The notes beneath the pieces are model-generated. The model saw only the letters and a list, made by a program, of their open reading frames with translations. It was not told the DNA's origin and searched no databases. The position numbers and the translations under genes are program-made. A stretch of DNA of 64,000 bases. Source: Alphaproteobacteria bacterium. Lineage in GTDB: Bacteria; Myxococcota_A; UBA796; GCA-2862545. The DNA is taken from the NCBI GenBank assembly GCA_020632885.1, contig JACKEQ010000026.1, positions 1 through 64,000 of the forward strand, in the 5' to 3' direction. This document shows positions 25,277 to 34,077 of this stretch, one piece after another (position 1 is the first letter of the stretch; each line of letters starts with the position of its first letter).

Positions 25277-26974
25277 TCAGAGCGAGCCCACCAGCTCGTC
25301 GCACACGATCATGGGGTTGAGGTTGCCCTGGCGGGCGGAGATGGCCGCCGCGCGGGCCTCCTCGGCGTCGTCGACCGGGTCTGCGGCCGCCCAGCCCTGG
25401 AGCAGCGTCCGGTAGGCGGGGTCGAGCGGGATGCCGTACTGCAGCTCGAAGTAGAGCAGGCTCCGCGCGATGTTCCCGCGATGGTCGGCGCGCGGCTCGA
25501 ACACCGTGTCGCCGTTCGCGTCGACGCCCAGCCGGCTCCCCCCCGCCGACCAGGTCGGCGTGCCGACCACGATGCCGAAGGGCAGGTTCCCCCGGCGGGA
25601 GTTGGCGTCCGACTCTGTGGGGTAGAGGTGGTACAGGTCGCACTGCGCGGGCGGGGACTGGGCGCCCTGGCTCTGGGGCCACGTGTGCTCGGTGTTCAGC
25701 TCGGTGATCGGGTAGGGCCCGCCGGGCGTGGTGGTCCCGTCCGGCGCCACCTGCACGCCGGTGTACACGCAGGTCACGAGCCCACCGTGGTTGTCGAGCG
25801 TGTCGAACATGTAGAGCCGGGCGGAGGTGTAGTCGCAGGTGAAGGTGCCCGTCAGCGTCGCCAGCTCGGCCGAGAGCGCTGTGCCCGTGAGCTCGTGGGC
25901 GTCGTCCCAGACGCCGGCGTCCGCGCAGGGCTGGCAGTCGGGGGTGCCGTCCAGGTCGGCGTCGATGTCGCCGGGGTCCACCCCGTCGCAGTCGCTGTCG
26001 ATGCCGTCGCAGGCCTCGGGTGCACCCGGATGGATCGAGGGGTCGCTGTCGTTGCAGTCCACGCCCGCCGGGTAGCCGTCGTTGTCGCCGTCCGTGGTGT
26101 CGGTGTCGGCATCGCTGTCCGCATCGGCATCGGCATCGGCATCGCTGTCCGCATCGGCGTCGGCGTCGCTGTCGGAGTCGCTGTCGGCGTCCGTGTCCGC
26201 GTCGCCCCCCGTGAACACATGGGAGCCTGGAGTCGGTGTGCCCGGGCCGGTGATCGTCCACTCCCCGTCGGTCCACGTGGTGTTCCCGACGGCCACCCAC
26301 GGCTGTCGGACGGCCGTCGAGTCGGTGTACTCCCAGAGCTCCCCATCGCCGTCGACGCCGATCACCCCGTAGATGTCGACCAGCGTGCCGAGGTGCTTGA
26401 GCGCGTACGTGTCGTTGCCGTTCCCGCTGATGGTCGAGTCCTCGAGGTCCGGACCCACGCCGAAGGCCGCCGTGATCGCCGCGTCGTTCGACCCCACCAC
26501 GAACACGGATCCGCCGGGCAGATCGAGGGTCGGGAGGGCGACCGAGGCCCCGGTGGTGGACCCGTTGGCGTACCGCTCCACGGTGTACTCACCGAGTGCG
26601 ATGGAGCCTGGCCCGGGGTTGAACAGCTCGACGAGCTTGGGGCTGTTGGCGAGCGGGCTGTCCACCACCTCGCTGAAGAACAGCGTGGCTCCCGGATCGG
26701 TGTCTGCGTCTGCGTCTGCGTCGGCATCGGTGTCCGCGTCGGCATCGGTGTCCGTGTCCGCATCGGCATCGGTGTCCGCATCGGTGTCGGTGTCCGCATC
26801 GGCGTCGGCATCGGTGTCCGTGTCCGCATCGGTGTCCGTGTCCGCATCGGCATCGGTGTCCGCATCGGCATCGGCATCGGTGTCGGTGTCGGACTCGGCC
26901 TCCGTGGGAGTCACGGGGCCGCCGGGGCAGCCGAAGGTCAGGAGCAGCGCGAGCAGCAGGGGTGTGCGGTTCAA
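25277..26974 (-). CDS. Exported endonuclease I with LTD domain, DA/DT linkers and MopE repeat
   Basis: A 565-residue modular lipoprotein. The order is: lipobox LTFGC; a long Asp-Thr/Asp-Ala linker; a lamin-tail-like beta domain (FFSEVVDSPLANSPKLVELF, VFVVGSNDAAITAAFG); a second Asp/Ser/Ala linker; one MopE-type unit (DCNDSDPSIHPGAPEACDGI); and a C-terminal endonuclease I domain. The nuclease signature is NTEHTWPQSQG, DLYHLYPTESDANSRRGNLP and FEPRADHRGNIAR, the NucM/EndA type. It should degrade DNA outside the cell. The start is assigned to a TTG at 26974 because GAGGT (26979-26983) lies 4 bases before it; a GTG at 26980 would sit on that site. No operon partner. Confidence 0.9.
   Translation of the reverse strand: MNRTPLLLALLLTFGCPGGPVTPTEAESDTDTDADADADTDADADTDTDADTDTDADADADTDTDADTDADADTDTDADADTDADADADADTDPGATLFFSEVVDSPLANSPKLVELFNPGPGSIALGEYTVERYANGSTTGASVALPTLDLPGGSVFVVGSNDAAITAAFGVGPDLEDSTISGNGNDTYALKHLGTLVDIYGVIGVDGDGELWEYTDSTAVRQPWVAVGNTTWTDGEWTITGPGTPTPGSHVFTGGDADTDADSDSDSDADADADSDADADADADSDADTDTTDGDNDGYPAGVDCNDSDPSIHPGAPEACDGIDSDCDGVDPGDIDADLDGTPDCQPCADAGVWDDAHELTGTALSAELATLTGTFTCDYTSARLYMFDTLDNHGGLVTCVYTGVQVAPDGTTTPGGPYPITELNTEHTWPQSQGAQSPPAQCDLYHLYPTESDANSRRGNLPFGIVVGTPTWSAGGSRLGVDANGDTVFEPRADHRGNIARSLLYFELQYGIPLDPAYRTLLQGWAAADPVDDAEEARAAAISARQGNLNPMIVCDELVGSL
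26098..26203 (-). repeat. Asp-Ser/Asp-Ala coding repeat
   Basis: The second low-complexity linker inside the endonuclease gene, encoding alternating Asp with Ala, Ser or Thr between the lamin-tail-like domain and the MopE unit. Confidence 0.75.
26694..26897 (-). repeat. Asp-Thr/Asp-Ala coding repeat
   Basis: About 200 bases of 6-base units (GAC or GAT with ACN or GCN) encode the N-terminal acidic linker of the endonuclease right after its lipobox, spacing the enzyme from the membrane. The repeat stays in frame throughout. Confidence 0.8.
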
Positions 26975-27084
26975 GGGCACCTCGGTGCGTCAGCCTACAT
27001 GGAAGGCGTGCGCTCCGTGTGCCCGCCGTGCGCGGGGCTTGTCCAGACGGGGCGCGTGAGCACCTTGAACCCGGGAGGTCCGGC

Positions 27085-27438
27085 GTGGGCAGGTTCATCG
27101 GGGTGCTGTTGGGGGCGGTGTTCCCGCCGCTGGGCGTGTTCCTGCTGAAGGGTCTGGCGCCCGTGTTCTGGCTCAACCTCCTGCTCACCCTCCTGTTCTG
27201 GGTGCCGGGGTCGATCCACGCGCTCTGGGTCGTCGCGCACACGCGCACCGATGGGCGGCCGGCACCGGATGGCGACGCCACCTTCCTCGCCCTGGTGCTC
27301 GCGTTCCTCCTTCCGCCGCTCGGGGTGGGTTGGAAGCGCGGGCTCCTGTCGGTGGCGTTCTGGCTCAACCTCGTGCTCACCGCGTTCTTCTGGGTGCCGG
27401 GATCGATCCACGCCCTGTGGGTGGTCACGGACGAATGA
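27085..27438 (+). CDS. Tandem-duplicated Pmp3/UPF0057-like membrane protein
   Basis: A 117-residue protein composed of two copies of a Pmp3/YqaE-type unit. Copy one has VLLGAVFPPLGVFLLKGLAP, then FWLNLLLTLLFWVPGSIHAL; copy two has LAFLLPPLGVGWKRGLLSVA, then FWLNLVLTAFFWVPGSIHAL. Each has two hydrophobic helices around a PPLGV turn. Normal Pmp3 proteins are single units of about 50-60 residues that influence membrane potential or stress tolerance. Here two are fused, giving four helices. The GTG at 27085 is chosen for GGGAGGT just upstream. It overlaps the 3' end of the gene on the other strand by 14 bases. Confidence 0.85.
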   Translation: MGRFIGVLLGAVFPPLGVFLLKGLAPVFWLNLLLTLLFWVPGSIHALWVVAHTRTDGRPAPDGDATFLALVLAFLLPPLGVGWKRGLLSVAFWLNLVLTAFFWVPGSIHALWVVTDE

Positions 27439-28186
27439 CGTCCTCCGGGGGCGCGGGGACCTGCGAGCGGATCGGGAGGTCCCAGCGCACGAGGAGCTGC
27501 GGGCTGACGTGCACGGGATCCATGTCCGGGTAGAACAGCGGCAGGGCCGTGAGCGCGGTGAGGCCGATCTCCACGGACTCCACGGGCCGGGTGCGCACGC
27601 CCATCGAGATCCACGCGAAGTCCGACAGCCCGATCATCGCGCCTACGCTCACGCCGAGCTTCTCGCCCAGGAGGGGCTTCGTGAACGTCGTGGCGAAGGT
27701 GCCGTTGAGCACGGACGCCAGGCTGATACCCACGTCCACCGAGAGCCCCACCTCGACGTCCTCCGTGACCCGCTGCCAGCGGTACGCCGCCCCCGTGTAG
27801 AAGGCGCCCTCCTGCATCAGGAGCCCGAAGGTCGCCGAGCGGCCGTCCGGCGGGCCCGCCGCGATCCAGCCGAGCTGGTGCATGGAGCGCGAGCTCGCGT
27901 AGAGGCCCACCCAGACGCCTGCGCCGAGGCCGTGGACGTCCGAGAACTGCGTGTCGCCGAAGATGGAGCGGCCCGTGACCTGTGCGGTGACGCCGACCGA
28001 GTGGCGCTCGGCGGGTCCCACGAAGAGCGAGGTGCCCGCGTCGACCGTGCCGTAGCCGATGGGGGTGCGCGACCCCACGAGCTGGCCGCGCGCCTGGACG
28101 TGGCTGCCGAACGGGGCGGGCGTGACGAGGCCGGGCTCGAAGGCGCCGGCGACCGCGAGGAGGGCGAGCATCAGTAGCAGTCGCAC
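27425..28186 (-). CDS. Exported hypothetical protein, possible outer-membrane beta-barrel
   Basis: A 253-residue protein of unknown function. Signal peptide at residues 1-15 (MRLLLMLALLAVAGA). The mature part alternates in hydrophobicity as beta-barrel strands do (VGVTAQVTGRSIFGDTQFSD, EKLGVSVGAMIGLSDFAWIS, ESVEIGLTALTALPLFYPDM). It does not end in an aromatic residue, which weakens the barrel idea. The GTG start at 28186 overlaps the stop of the preceding gene by 16 bases, so the two are co-transcribed. Confidence 0.65.
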   Translation of the reverse strand: MRLLLMLALLAVAGAFEPGLVTPAPFGSHVQARGQLVGSRTPIGYGTVDAGTSLFVGPAERHSVGVTAQVTGRSIFGDTQFSDVHGLGAGVWVGLYASSRSMHQLGWIAAGPPDGRSATFGLLMQEGAFYTGAAYRWQRVTEDVEVGLSVDVGISLASVLNGTFATTFTKPLLGEKLGVSVGAMIGLSDFAWISMGVRTRPVESVEIGLTALTALPLFYPDMDPVHVSPQLLVRWDLPIRSQVPAPPEDVIRP

Positions 28187-28896
28187 CAGGAGCGGCCCTG
28201 GGCCCGTTCCTGGGAGAAGGAGTCCATGCCGCGCCCCTCGATGGACGCGACCTCCGTGCCGCTCCGCGCCACGATCCCGTCGGCCACGTCGAGCCCGAAC
28301 GTGGCGAAGCCCGTGTCCAGCGGGAGCACATCGCCCTCGAGACGGTAGAGGGCATCGTCGATCCGCACGACGTCCATCGGGGTGCCGTCGACGGAGAGCC
28401 GACCGACGACCGTGGTCGGGTCGACCGGCTCGCTGAACAGGACGAACCGCGCCTCCTCCTCCTGCCAGACGCGGAGCACCCGCGGGATCGAAGGACCGAC
28501 CGTGAAGCGCGACGTGGCGCTGGTGAGGCCGTGGTCCAGCACGCTCTCGGTGTGGTGGCCCTGGGTGCGGGCCTCCACGTCCTTCCAGTCGAAAGCGCGG
28601 AGCTCCCAGATCCCCGGCGCCAGGGGCTCGCGGGGCGTGATCGTCGCGGTGTCCCCGATCACGGCGACGTCGACCTCCACCTCGCGACCGTCACCCTCGA
28701 GCACCACCATGCCGATGGCCTCGAGCTCACGGTCCCACTGCCCGGTCTGGACCGTGAACGGCCCCGTCGGCGATACGGCCGTGGCTCCGTCGAGTGGCCA
28801 GATGCCCGGGTAGCACGTGCACCACGAGCACGCCGAGCCCACCGCGACCCCCACCGCCGCCATCGTCGCGAGGGCCGTCAGCCACCAGATCCTCAT
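28171..28896 (-). CDS. Exported hypothetical protein, possible lipoprotein
   Basis: A 241-residue protein. An N-terminal hydrophobic segment ends in GSAC, compatible with a lipobox (Cys23), followed by a cysteine-rich CSWCTCYPG. The middle has an Ig-like beta pattern (VSPTGPFTVQTGQWDRELEA, PREPLAPGIWELRAF) seen in domains of myxobacterial surface proteins. The very end is RSWCDCY, so six cysteines lie near the two termini and may pair. GGAGGAGG lies upstream of the ATG at 28896. It forms an operon with the following barrel-like gene. Confidence 0.6.
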   Translation of the reverse strand: MRIWWLTALATMAAVGVAVGSACSWCTCYPGIWPLDGATAVSPTGPFTVQTGQWDRELEAIGMVVLEGDGREVEVDVAVIGDTATITPREPLAPGIWELRAFDWKDVEARTQGHHTESVLDHGLTSATSRFTVGPSIPRVLRVWQEEEARFVLFSEPVDPTTVVGRLSVDGTPMDVVRIDDALYRLEGDVLPLDTGFATFGLDVADGIVARSGTEVASIEGRGMDSFSQERAQGRSWCDCY

Positions 28897-29005
28897 CGAG
28901 CCTCCTCCCGTGCCGTCTCCTGCTTGCCATGCCTTACCGCCGCCTGCTGACAATCTGCACGTCCGATGCCCGCGACGTGAGCGGGCACACGCCTAGATTG
29001 TCCCC

Positions 29006-30154
29006 ATGCGCCACCTCCGCCGACTCGCCCTGCTCGCGTTCCTCGCCGCCCTCGCACCCGTCCTGGGCGCGCTGCTCTGGATGGTCACCGGACCCTCCCT
29101 GGAGGCCCGGTCCGCGGCGCTCCTCGCGGGGCAGGCGGCCGCATGGGAGGACCCCGACACGCGCGCCCGCACGACTGCCGAGCTGCGCCGCATGAACCCG
29201 GAGTGGGACTTCATGCGCCGCACCTTCCTGGTGCTCGCCGCCGCGGACCGGGCCCTCGCGCATCCCGAGGAGGCCGACCGCTGGCTCGCCCTCGCGGACG
29301 ACGTGATCGACTCCACCCTCGCGGACGAGGCGGCGTTCGGTCACCGGCACTTCCTGCTCGACTACGCCGGCGCGAAGCCGTGGGTGGACCCCGCGCGCCG
29401 GAGCCTGTTCGTGGACGGTGAGATCGCCCTGATGCTCGGGGCCCGCCGCCTGGTGCGGGACGACCCGCGGCTCGCCGGCCTCCACCGGTCGCGGGTGGCC
29501 CGCGTGGCCGCGAGCTTCGACGCCGCACCTGCCGGGCTGCCGGAGTCCTACCCGGACGAGGCCTGGCTCTTCTGCGTCACCAACGCGCTGGTGGGCGTGC
29601 GGATGGCCGACGTACTGGACGGCACCGACCACCAGGCGCTGGTGGACGGGTTCCTCGCGCGGGTCCCCGGCCTGCTGCACCCCGCGTCGGGTCTGCTGAA
29701 CAGCGAGGTGACCTCGGCGGGCGCCGCGCTGGACGGTCCCGAGGGCTCGAGCCTCTGGCTGGTCGTCACCAACCTCGCCGTGCTCGACCCGACCCTCGCG
29801 AACGCCCAGTACGACGGGGCCGTGCGCGACCTGTACCACGAGGCCCTCGGGCTCGGCTGGGCCAGCGAGTGGGGCCCGACATGGCGCGGCCCCGTCGACG
29901 TGGACTCCGGGCCGATCGTGCCCATCCTGGACGCGAGCCCGTCCAGCAGCGGGTTCGCGCTCCTCGCCACCCGCGCCTTCCGCGACGACCGGCGCCACGC
30001 GGCCCTCGCGCGCTCCCTCCGCGCCGCCGACCTCCTCCTCGTACTCGACCCCCGGCTGGCCGAGCTCGCGGGGAACCCGATGGGCGACGTGATCCTGCTC
30101 TACGCGCTGGGACACGGGCCCCTGTGGGATCGGCTTCGCGGTCCGAGCACCTGA
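29006..30154 (+). CDS. Hypothetical membrane-anchored helical protein
   Basis: A 382-residue protein. One N-terminal hydrophobic helix (residues 7-28) acts as anchor or signal. The remainder is helical with many Trp and His residues and paired segments such as DEAWLFCVTNALVGVRMADV, FALLATRAFRDDRRHAALAR and GWASEWGPTWRGP. This resembles an alpha-alpha barrel, perhaps like linalool dehydratase-isomerase or glycoside-hydrolase toroids, but the likeness is weak and I would not name a function. TAGATT lies 7 bases before the ATG, which would suit a leaderless transcript. The prolyl oligopeptidase gene follows in the same direction. Confidence 0.6.
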   Translation: MRHLRRLALLAFLAALAPVLGALLWMVTGPSLEARSAALLAGQAAAWEDPDTRARTTAELRRMNPEWDFMRRTFLVLAAADRALAHPEEADRWLALADDVIDSTLADEAAFGHRHFLLDYAGAKPWVDPARRSLFVDGEIALMLGARRLVRDDPRLAGLHRSRVARVAASFDAAPAGLPESYPDEAWLFCVTNALVGVRMADVLDGTDHQALVDGFLARVPGLLHPASGLLNSEVTSAGAALDGPEGSSLWLVVTNLAVLDPTLANAQYDGAVRDLYHEALGLGWASEWGPTWRGPVDVDSGPIVPILDASPSSSGFALLATRAFRDDRRHAALARSLRAADLLLVLDPRLAELAGNPMGDVILLYALGHGPLWDRLRGPST

Positions 30155-30194
30155 GCGCGCGTTAGACGGCCTCCCCGCATGCCCCGGAGGCCCC

Positions 30195-32300
30195 GTGCTG
30201 CTCACGCTGCTCGCCTTGCACACCCCGACCCTCGCGCAGGAGGAGGCCACCGGGCCCGCGCTGCCCGGGCTCGACGGGTCGGACCCGCACCTCTGGCTCG
30301 AGGACGTCCTCGGCGAGGAGCCCCTCGCGAAGGTCCGGGCGTGGAACGAGGCGACGCTGGCCGAGATGCAGGCCGACCCCCGGTTCGACGCGATGAAGGC
30401 GCGCGCGCTCGAGGTGCTCTCGTCCGACGCGCGGCTCGCGACGGGCCCTTGGCGCGGCGGCTTCCAGTACAACTTCTGGCAGGATCCCGAGCACGTCCGG
30501 GGCCTGTGGAGGCGGGCGCCGCTCCCGGGCTACCTCGCTGGCGAGCCCGTGTGGGAGGTGCTCCTCGACGTGGACGCCCTCGCGGAGAAGGAGGGCGAGA
30601 ACTGGATCTGGCACGGGGCCACCTGCGCGCCCGCCAGCGACCGCTGCCTCGTGGAGCTCTCGCGTGGCGGGAAGGACGCCAGCGTGGTGCGCGAGCTCGA
30701 CACGTCCACCCATGCCTTCGTCGAGGGGGGCTTCACGCTGCCGGAGGCCAAGAGCGAGGTGCGCATGCTCGACGAGGACACCGTGCTGCTCGCCACGGAC
30801 TTCGGCGAGGGATCGCTGACCGAGTCCGGGTACCCGATGAAGGTGGGCGTGTGGAAGCGCGGGACCCCGTACGGCTCCACGCCGATCGCGCTCACCGGCC
30901 AGCCCAGCGACGTCGCGGTGGGCGGGGTCGACCTGCATCACCGGAAGTCCAGGGTCACCCTGCTCACGCGGTCGCCGAGCTTCTTCGAGTCCGAGCTGTA
31001 CGTGCTGGGCGACGGTGAGCCCGCACGGCTCCCGCTCCCACCACGGGCGTGGGTGAGCGGCCTGTTCGGCCGGGAGCTCCTGGTGATCCTCCAGCAGCCG
31101 TGGGAGTACCGGGGCTCCACGTGGAAGCAGGGGGCGCTGGTGGCCTACGACCTCGACTCCGGGGCCGTGCGAGACGTGCTCGTGCCCGGGGAGGGGGAGT
31201 CGATCGAGGGCGTGGAGGTCGGGAAGAAGTCGATCTTCGTGCAGATGCTCGCGAACGTCCGCGGCGAGCTCCGCCGGGTCCGCCCGAAGGGGAAGGGGTT
31301 CGTCACCACCACGGTGGCCCTGCCGGAGAACGGGCAGGTGGCCATCGTGGGGGCCAGCGACGACCGTGACGACGTGCTCGTCACCTTCGAGAGCCTCACG
31401 CGGCCCGTGACCCTCTTCCACGTCGACGCGAAGGACCGCACGTCGGAGGTGGCCTCCCTGCCGGCGTCCTTCGACGCGAGCGACGTGGTGGTGGAGCAGA
31501 GGTTCGCCACGAGCAGCGACGGCACGAAGGTCCCGTACTTCCTGATGGCCCGGAAGGACGTGCTCGGCGCGGGCCCGGCCCCCACGATCCAGTACGGCTA
31601 CGGCGGCTTCCTCTCGGCCATCCTGCCCACCTACTACAGCGACTCCGCCCGGCCCCAGCAGGGCGCCTTCGCCGGGCCCTTGTGGGTGAAGGACGGCGGC
31701 GTGCTCGTGCTCTCGAACATCCGCGGCGGCAGCGAGTACGGCCCCGCGTGGCACGAGGCCGCCCTGAAGGCCAACCGGCAGCGGGCCTACGACGACTTCT
31801 TCGCGATCGGCGAGCAGCTTGTCGCGGACGGGGTGACCACCCCCGCCCAGCTCGGGGCCATCGGACGCTCCAACGGCGGCCTGCTCATGGGTGTGGTGAT
31901 GACCCAGCGCCCCGACCTGTACCGCGCGATCGACTGCGGCGTGCCGCTCCTCGACATGCTGCGGTTCGACAAGCTCCTCGCCGGTGCGAGCTGGACGGGC
32001 GAGTACGGCGACCCCGACGACCCGGAGGAGCGCAAGACCCTCGAGGCCATCAGCCCCTACCACAACCTCGACCCCGAGAAGACCTACCCGCGCGTGCTCT
32101 TCTACACGTCCACCCGCGACGACCGCGTGCACCCGGGCCACGCGCGCAAGATGGCCGCGGCGCTCGAGTCGATGGGGGTGCCGTTCTACTACTGGGAGAA
32201 CATCGAGGGCGGGCACGGCGGTGTGGCCAACCAGGAGCAGGCCGCCCTGCGCATCGCCCTCGAGCTCCTGTACATGAAGCGGGAGCTGGGCCTGGACTGA
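30195..32300 (+). CDS. Exported prolyl oligopeptidase family serine peptidase (S9)
   Basis: A 701-residue S9 peptidase. Signal peptide MLLTLLALHTPTLA. HLWLEDVLGEEPLAKVRAWN opens the mature protein as in other prolyl oligopeptidases, a beta-propeller spans about residues 60-420, and the alpha/beta-hydrolase domain completes it. The nucleophile is Ser near residue 559 in GRSNGGLLMG; Asp is in TRDDRVHPGHARK and His near 673 in EGGHGGVANQ. It cleaves short Pro-containing peptides, probably in the periplasm. The start is a GTG with GGAGG just upstream. It lies 40 bases after the previous gene and may share its promoter. Confidence 0.93.
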   Translation: MLLTLLALHTPTLAQEEATGPALPGLDGSDPHLWLEDVLGEEPLAKVRAWNEATLAEMQADPRFDAMKARALEVLSSDARLATGPWRGGFQYNFWQDPEHVRGLWRRAPLPGYLAGEPVWEVLLDVDALAEKEGENWIWHGATCAPASDRCLVELSRGGKDASVVRELDTSTHAFVEGGFTLPEAKSEVRMLDEDTVLLATDFGEGSLTESGYPMKVGVWKRGTPYGSTPIALTGQPSDVAVGGVDLHHRKSRVTLLTRSPSFFESELYVLGDGEPARLPLPPRAWVSGLFGRELLVILQQPWEYRGSTWKQGALVAYDLDSGAVRDVLVPGEGESIEGVEVGKKSIFVQMLANVRGELRRVRPKGKGFVTTTVALPENGQVAIVGASDDRDDVLVTFESLTRPVTLFHVDAKDRTSEVASLPASFDASDVVVEQRFATSSDGTKVPYFLMARKDVLGAGPAPTIQYGYGGFLSAILPTYYSDSARPQQGAFAGPLWVKDGGVLVLSNIRGGSEYGPAWHEAALKANRQRAYDDFFAIGEQLVADGVTTPAQLGAIGRSNGGLLMGVVMTQRPDLYRAIDCGVPLLDMLRFDKLLAGASWTGEYGDPDDPEERKTLEAISPYHNLDPEKTYPRVLFYTSTRDDRVHPGHARKMAAALESMGVPFYYWENIEGGHGGVANQEQAALRIALELLYMKRELGLD

Positions 32301-32308
32301 CCCGGGGG

Positions 32309-32324
32309 TGTGTCCGAAGACACA
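32309..32324 (+). terminator. Small hairpin after the peptidase gene
   Basis: TGTGTC-cgaa-GACACA is a perfect 6-bp stem with a tetraloop starting 9 bases past the stop. It has no following T-run, so it could be a weak terminator or an RNA-stabilising hairpin. Confidence 0.35.
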
Positions 32325-32434
32325 GGGTGGACTGTGGGAATCCGCCCCCTGCCCGGCGCGCGGGCGATCCGATAGCCGTGGGAAGGCCGCCGCCCCGTGA
32401 GGGGTCGTGGGTCCACCTTCGGCCCGGAGTCCAC

Positions 32435-33043
32435 ATGTCGTTCCTGCTTCTCGCCCTGCCCGCACTCGCCGGTACCCCGCACGTCATCCAGGGGGCCGGC
32501 CTCCAGAAGACCCACGCCTGCTCGGCCGGACAGGACATCACCGTCCAGGGCTCCGCACACGAGCTCGTGCTCACCGGGGACTGCGGTGTGGTCGACATCC
32601 AGGGCGCGTCCAACGAGGTGAAGGTCGATGGCGTCGCCCGGCTCGTGGTGTCGGGCTCGATGAACAAGGTCGTGTGGTCGCGGAACCTCTCGGGTCAGCC
32701 GAAGCTCCCGATCCAGAAGACCGGCACGATGAACGAGGTCACCCACGCGCCGCCGCCCGCCGCGGCTCCGCTCGTGATCACGGGTGCGGGTGGCGCGAAG
32801 AACGCGTCCTGCTCGCCCGGTCAGGCGGTCTCGGTGTCCGGCTCGAACCTCGCGGTCACGCTCACGGGCGACTGCGGGAAGCTCGAGGTGGACGGGTCCA
32901 GCAACGCCGTCGCCGTCGACGGGGTCGCGTCCGTGCACGTCACCGGCACGTCCAACAAGGTCACCTGGGCCCGCAACCTCTCCGGCCAGTCGCGCCTGCC
33001 CACGTCCACCGAGGGCGTGATGAACGAGGTCGGGCCGCGCTGA
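32435..33043 (+). CDS. Exported DUF3060 protein with two repeats
   Basis: A 202-residue protein. After an uncharged signal (MSFLLLALPALA), two homologous beta-rich units follow. The first contains CSAGQDITVQGSAHELVLTG, DCGVVDIQGASNEVKVDG and WSRNLSGQPKLP; the second contains CSPGQAVSVSGSNLAVTLTG, DCGKLEVDGSSNAVAVDG and WARNLSGQSRLP. This is the DUF3060 pattern of short right-handed beta-solenoid turns, each unit with two cysteines. Periplasmic or surface located; function unknown. Convergent with the oxidoreductase gene at a 6-base gap. Confidence 0.8.
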   Translation: MSFLLLALPALAGTPHVIQGAGLQKTHACSAGQDITVQGSAHELVLTGDCGVVDIQGASNEVKVDGVARLVVSGSMNKVVWSRNLSGQPKLPIQKTGTMNEVTHAPPPAAAPLVITGAGGAKNASCSPGQAVSVSGSNLAVTLTGDCGKLEVDGSSNAVAVDGVASVHVTGTSNKVTWARNLSGQSRLPTSTEGVMNEVGPR

Positions 33044-33049
33044 CCCGGG

Positions 33050-34063
33050 TCACGGGACCAGCACCACCTTCCCGAAGCTCCCGCGCCCGTGCAGCAGGGC
33101 GTGAGCGCCGGCGACGTCGTCGAACGGGAAGGTGCCGTGCACGTGGGGCCGGAGCACCCCCTGCTCCCAGAGGACCAGGAGCTCGGCGAGCCATCCGGCC
33201 ACCCGCTCGCCCTCGTCCCACAGGTGGCCCATGTTCACCCCGAACACGCCCTTGTTCGCGTTCATCAGGCTCACCGGGTTCACCTGCAACCAGGGCACGG
33301 CGAGCCCTGCCGACACGGCGCTCCAGAGGCTCCTGCGCTCGGAGCCCGCCATCGCGGAGAACCCGAAGCATCCGAGGCGCCCGCCTGGCCTGAGCAACCG
33401 CAGGCCCTTCGCCCACGACGCGCCTCCCACGGGGTCCAGCACGAGGTCGAAGCCCGGGCCCTCCGCCAGCACGGCCTCGAAGTCCTCCGTGCGGTAGTCC
33501 ACGAGCTGGTCGTAGCCGCGGGCGAGCAGGCGCTCGTGCTTCGCGGCGCTGGCGGTGCCCACGGCCGTGGCCCCGCGCCACTTCAGGAGGTCGAGGGCCG
33601 CGAGCCCGACCCCGCCGGCCGCGCTGTGCACGAGGACGCGGTCGCCGGCCCGCGCACGCCCCATGACCTCGCAGAGCATCCACGCCGTGAGCCCCACGAC
33701 CGGGATCCCGGCACCTTCGACGGCACCGAGCCCGTCGGGGCGTCGAACGGCCTGGAAGCCCGCCACCACGACCTGGGTGGCGTAGCCGCCGAACCGGGTG
33801 AGCGCGACGACCGGCTCGCCCACACGACCCGGGTCCACACCGTCCCCGACGGCATCCACGGTCCCCGCGACCTCGTAGCCCACCACCGAGGGCAGCGGCG
33901 GTGCGTCCGGGTACACCCCCATCCGCGCCATGAGGTCCGCGAAGTTCACCCCCGCGGCCTCCACGGCGATGCGCACCTCACCGGGGCCCGGGGTGAGGTC
34001 GGGGACCTCCTCGAGCTCGAGGACGGACGGGGGACCGGTACGGCGGAAGACGATCTGTCGCAT
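33050..34063 (-). CDS. Quinone oxidoreductase-like, zinc-independent MDR family enzyme
   Basis: A 337-residue medium-chain dehydrogenase/reductase. GVNFADLMARMGVYPDAPPL and GYEVAGTVDAVGDGVD mark the GroES-like half. VLVHSAAGGVGLAALDLLKW is the NADPH-binding Rossmann loop (AxxGxGxxA-like). The catalytic-zinc ligands of alcohol dehydrogenases are absent, as in quinone oxidoreductases (Qor, VAT-1, synaptic vesicle homologues). It reduces quinones or enals with NADPH, probably against electrophile stress. The C-terminal VHGTFPFDDVAGAHALLHGR with GSFGKVVLVP is typical. It lies 14 bases after the hemerythrin gene in the same direction, a likely two-gene operon. Confidence 0.9.
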   Translation of the reverse strand: MRQIVFRRTGPPSVLELEEVPDLTPGPGEVRIAVEAAGVNFADLMARMGVYPDAPPLPSVVGYEVAGTVDAVGDGVDPGRVGEPVVALTRFGGYATQVVVAGFQAVRRPDGLGAVEGAGIPVVGLTAWMLCEVMGRARAGDRVLVHSAAGGVGLAALDLLKWRGATAVGTASAAKHERLLARGYDQLVDYRTEDFEAVLAEGPGFDLVLDPVGGASWAKGLRLLRPGGRLGCFGFSAMAGSERRSLWSAVSAGLAVPWLQVNPVSLMNANKGVFGVNMGHLWDEGERVAGWLAELLVLWEQGVLRPHVHGTFPFDDVAGAHALLHGRGSFGKVVLVP

Positions 34064-34077
34064 GCCCCCGGCATACC

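Noticed and set aside
26694..26897. Six-base satellite-like repeat
   Set aside because: It encodes the Asp-Thr/Asp-Ala linker of the endonuclease and stays in frame from the lipobox to the next domain; the same holds for 2-97, 26098-26203 and 62238-62343.
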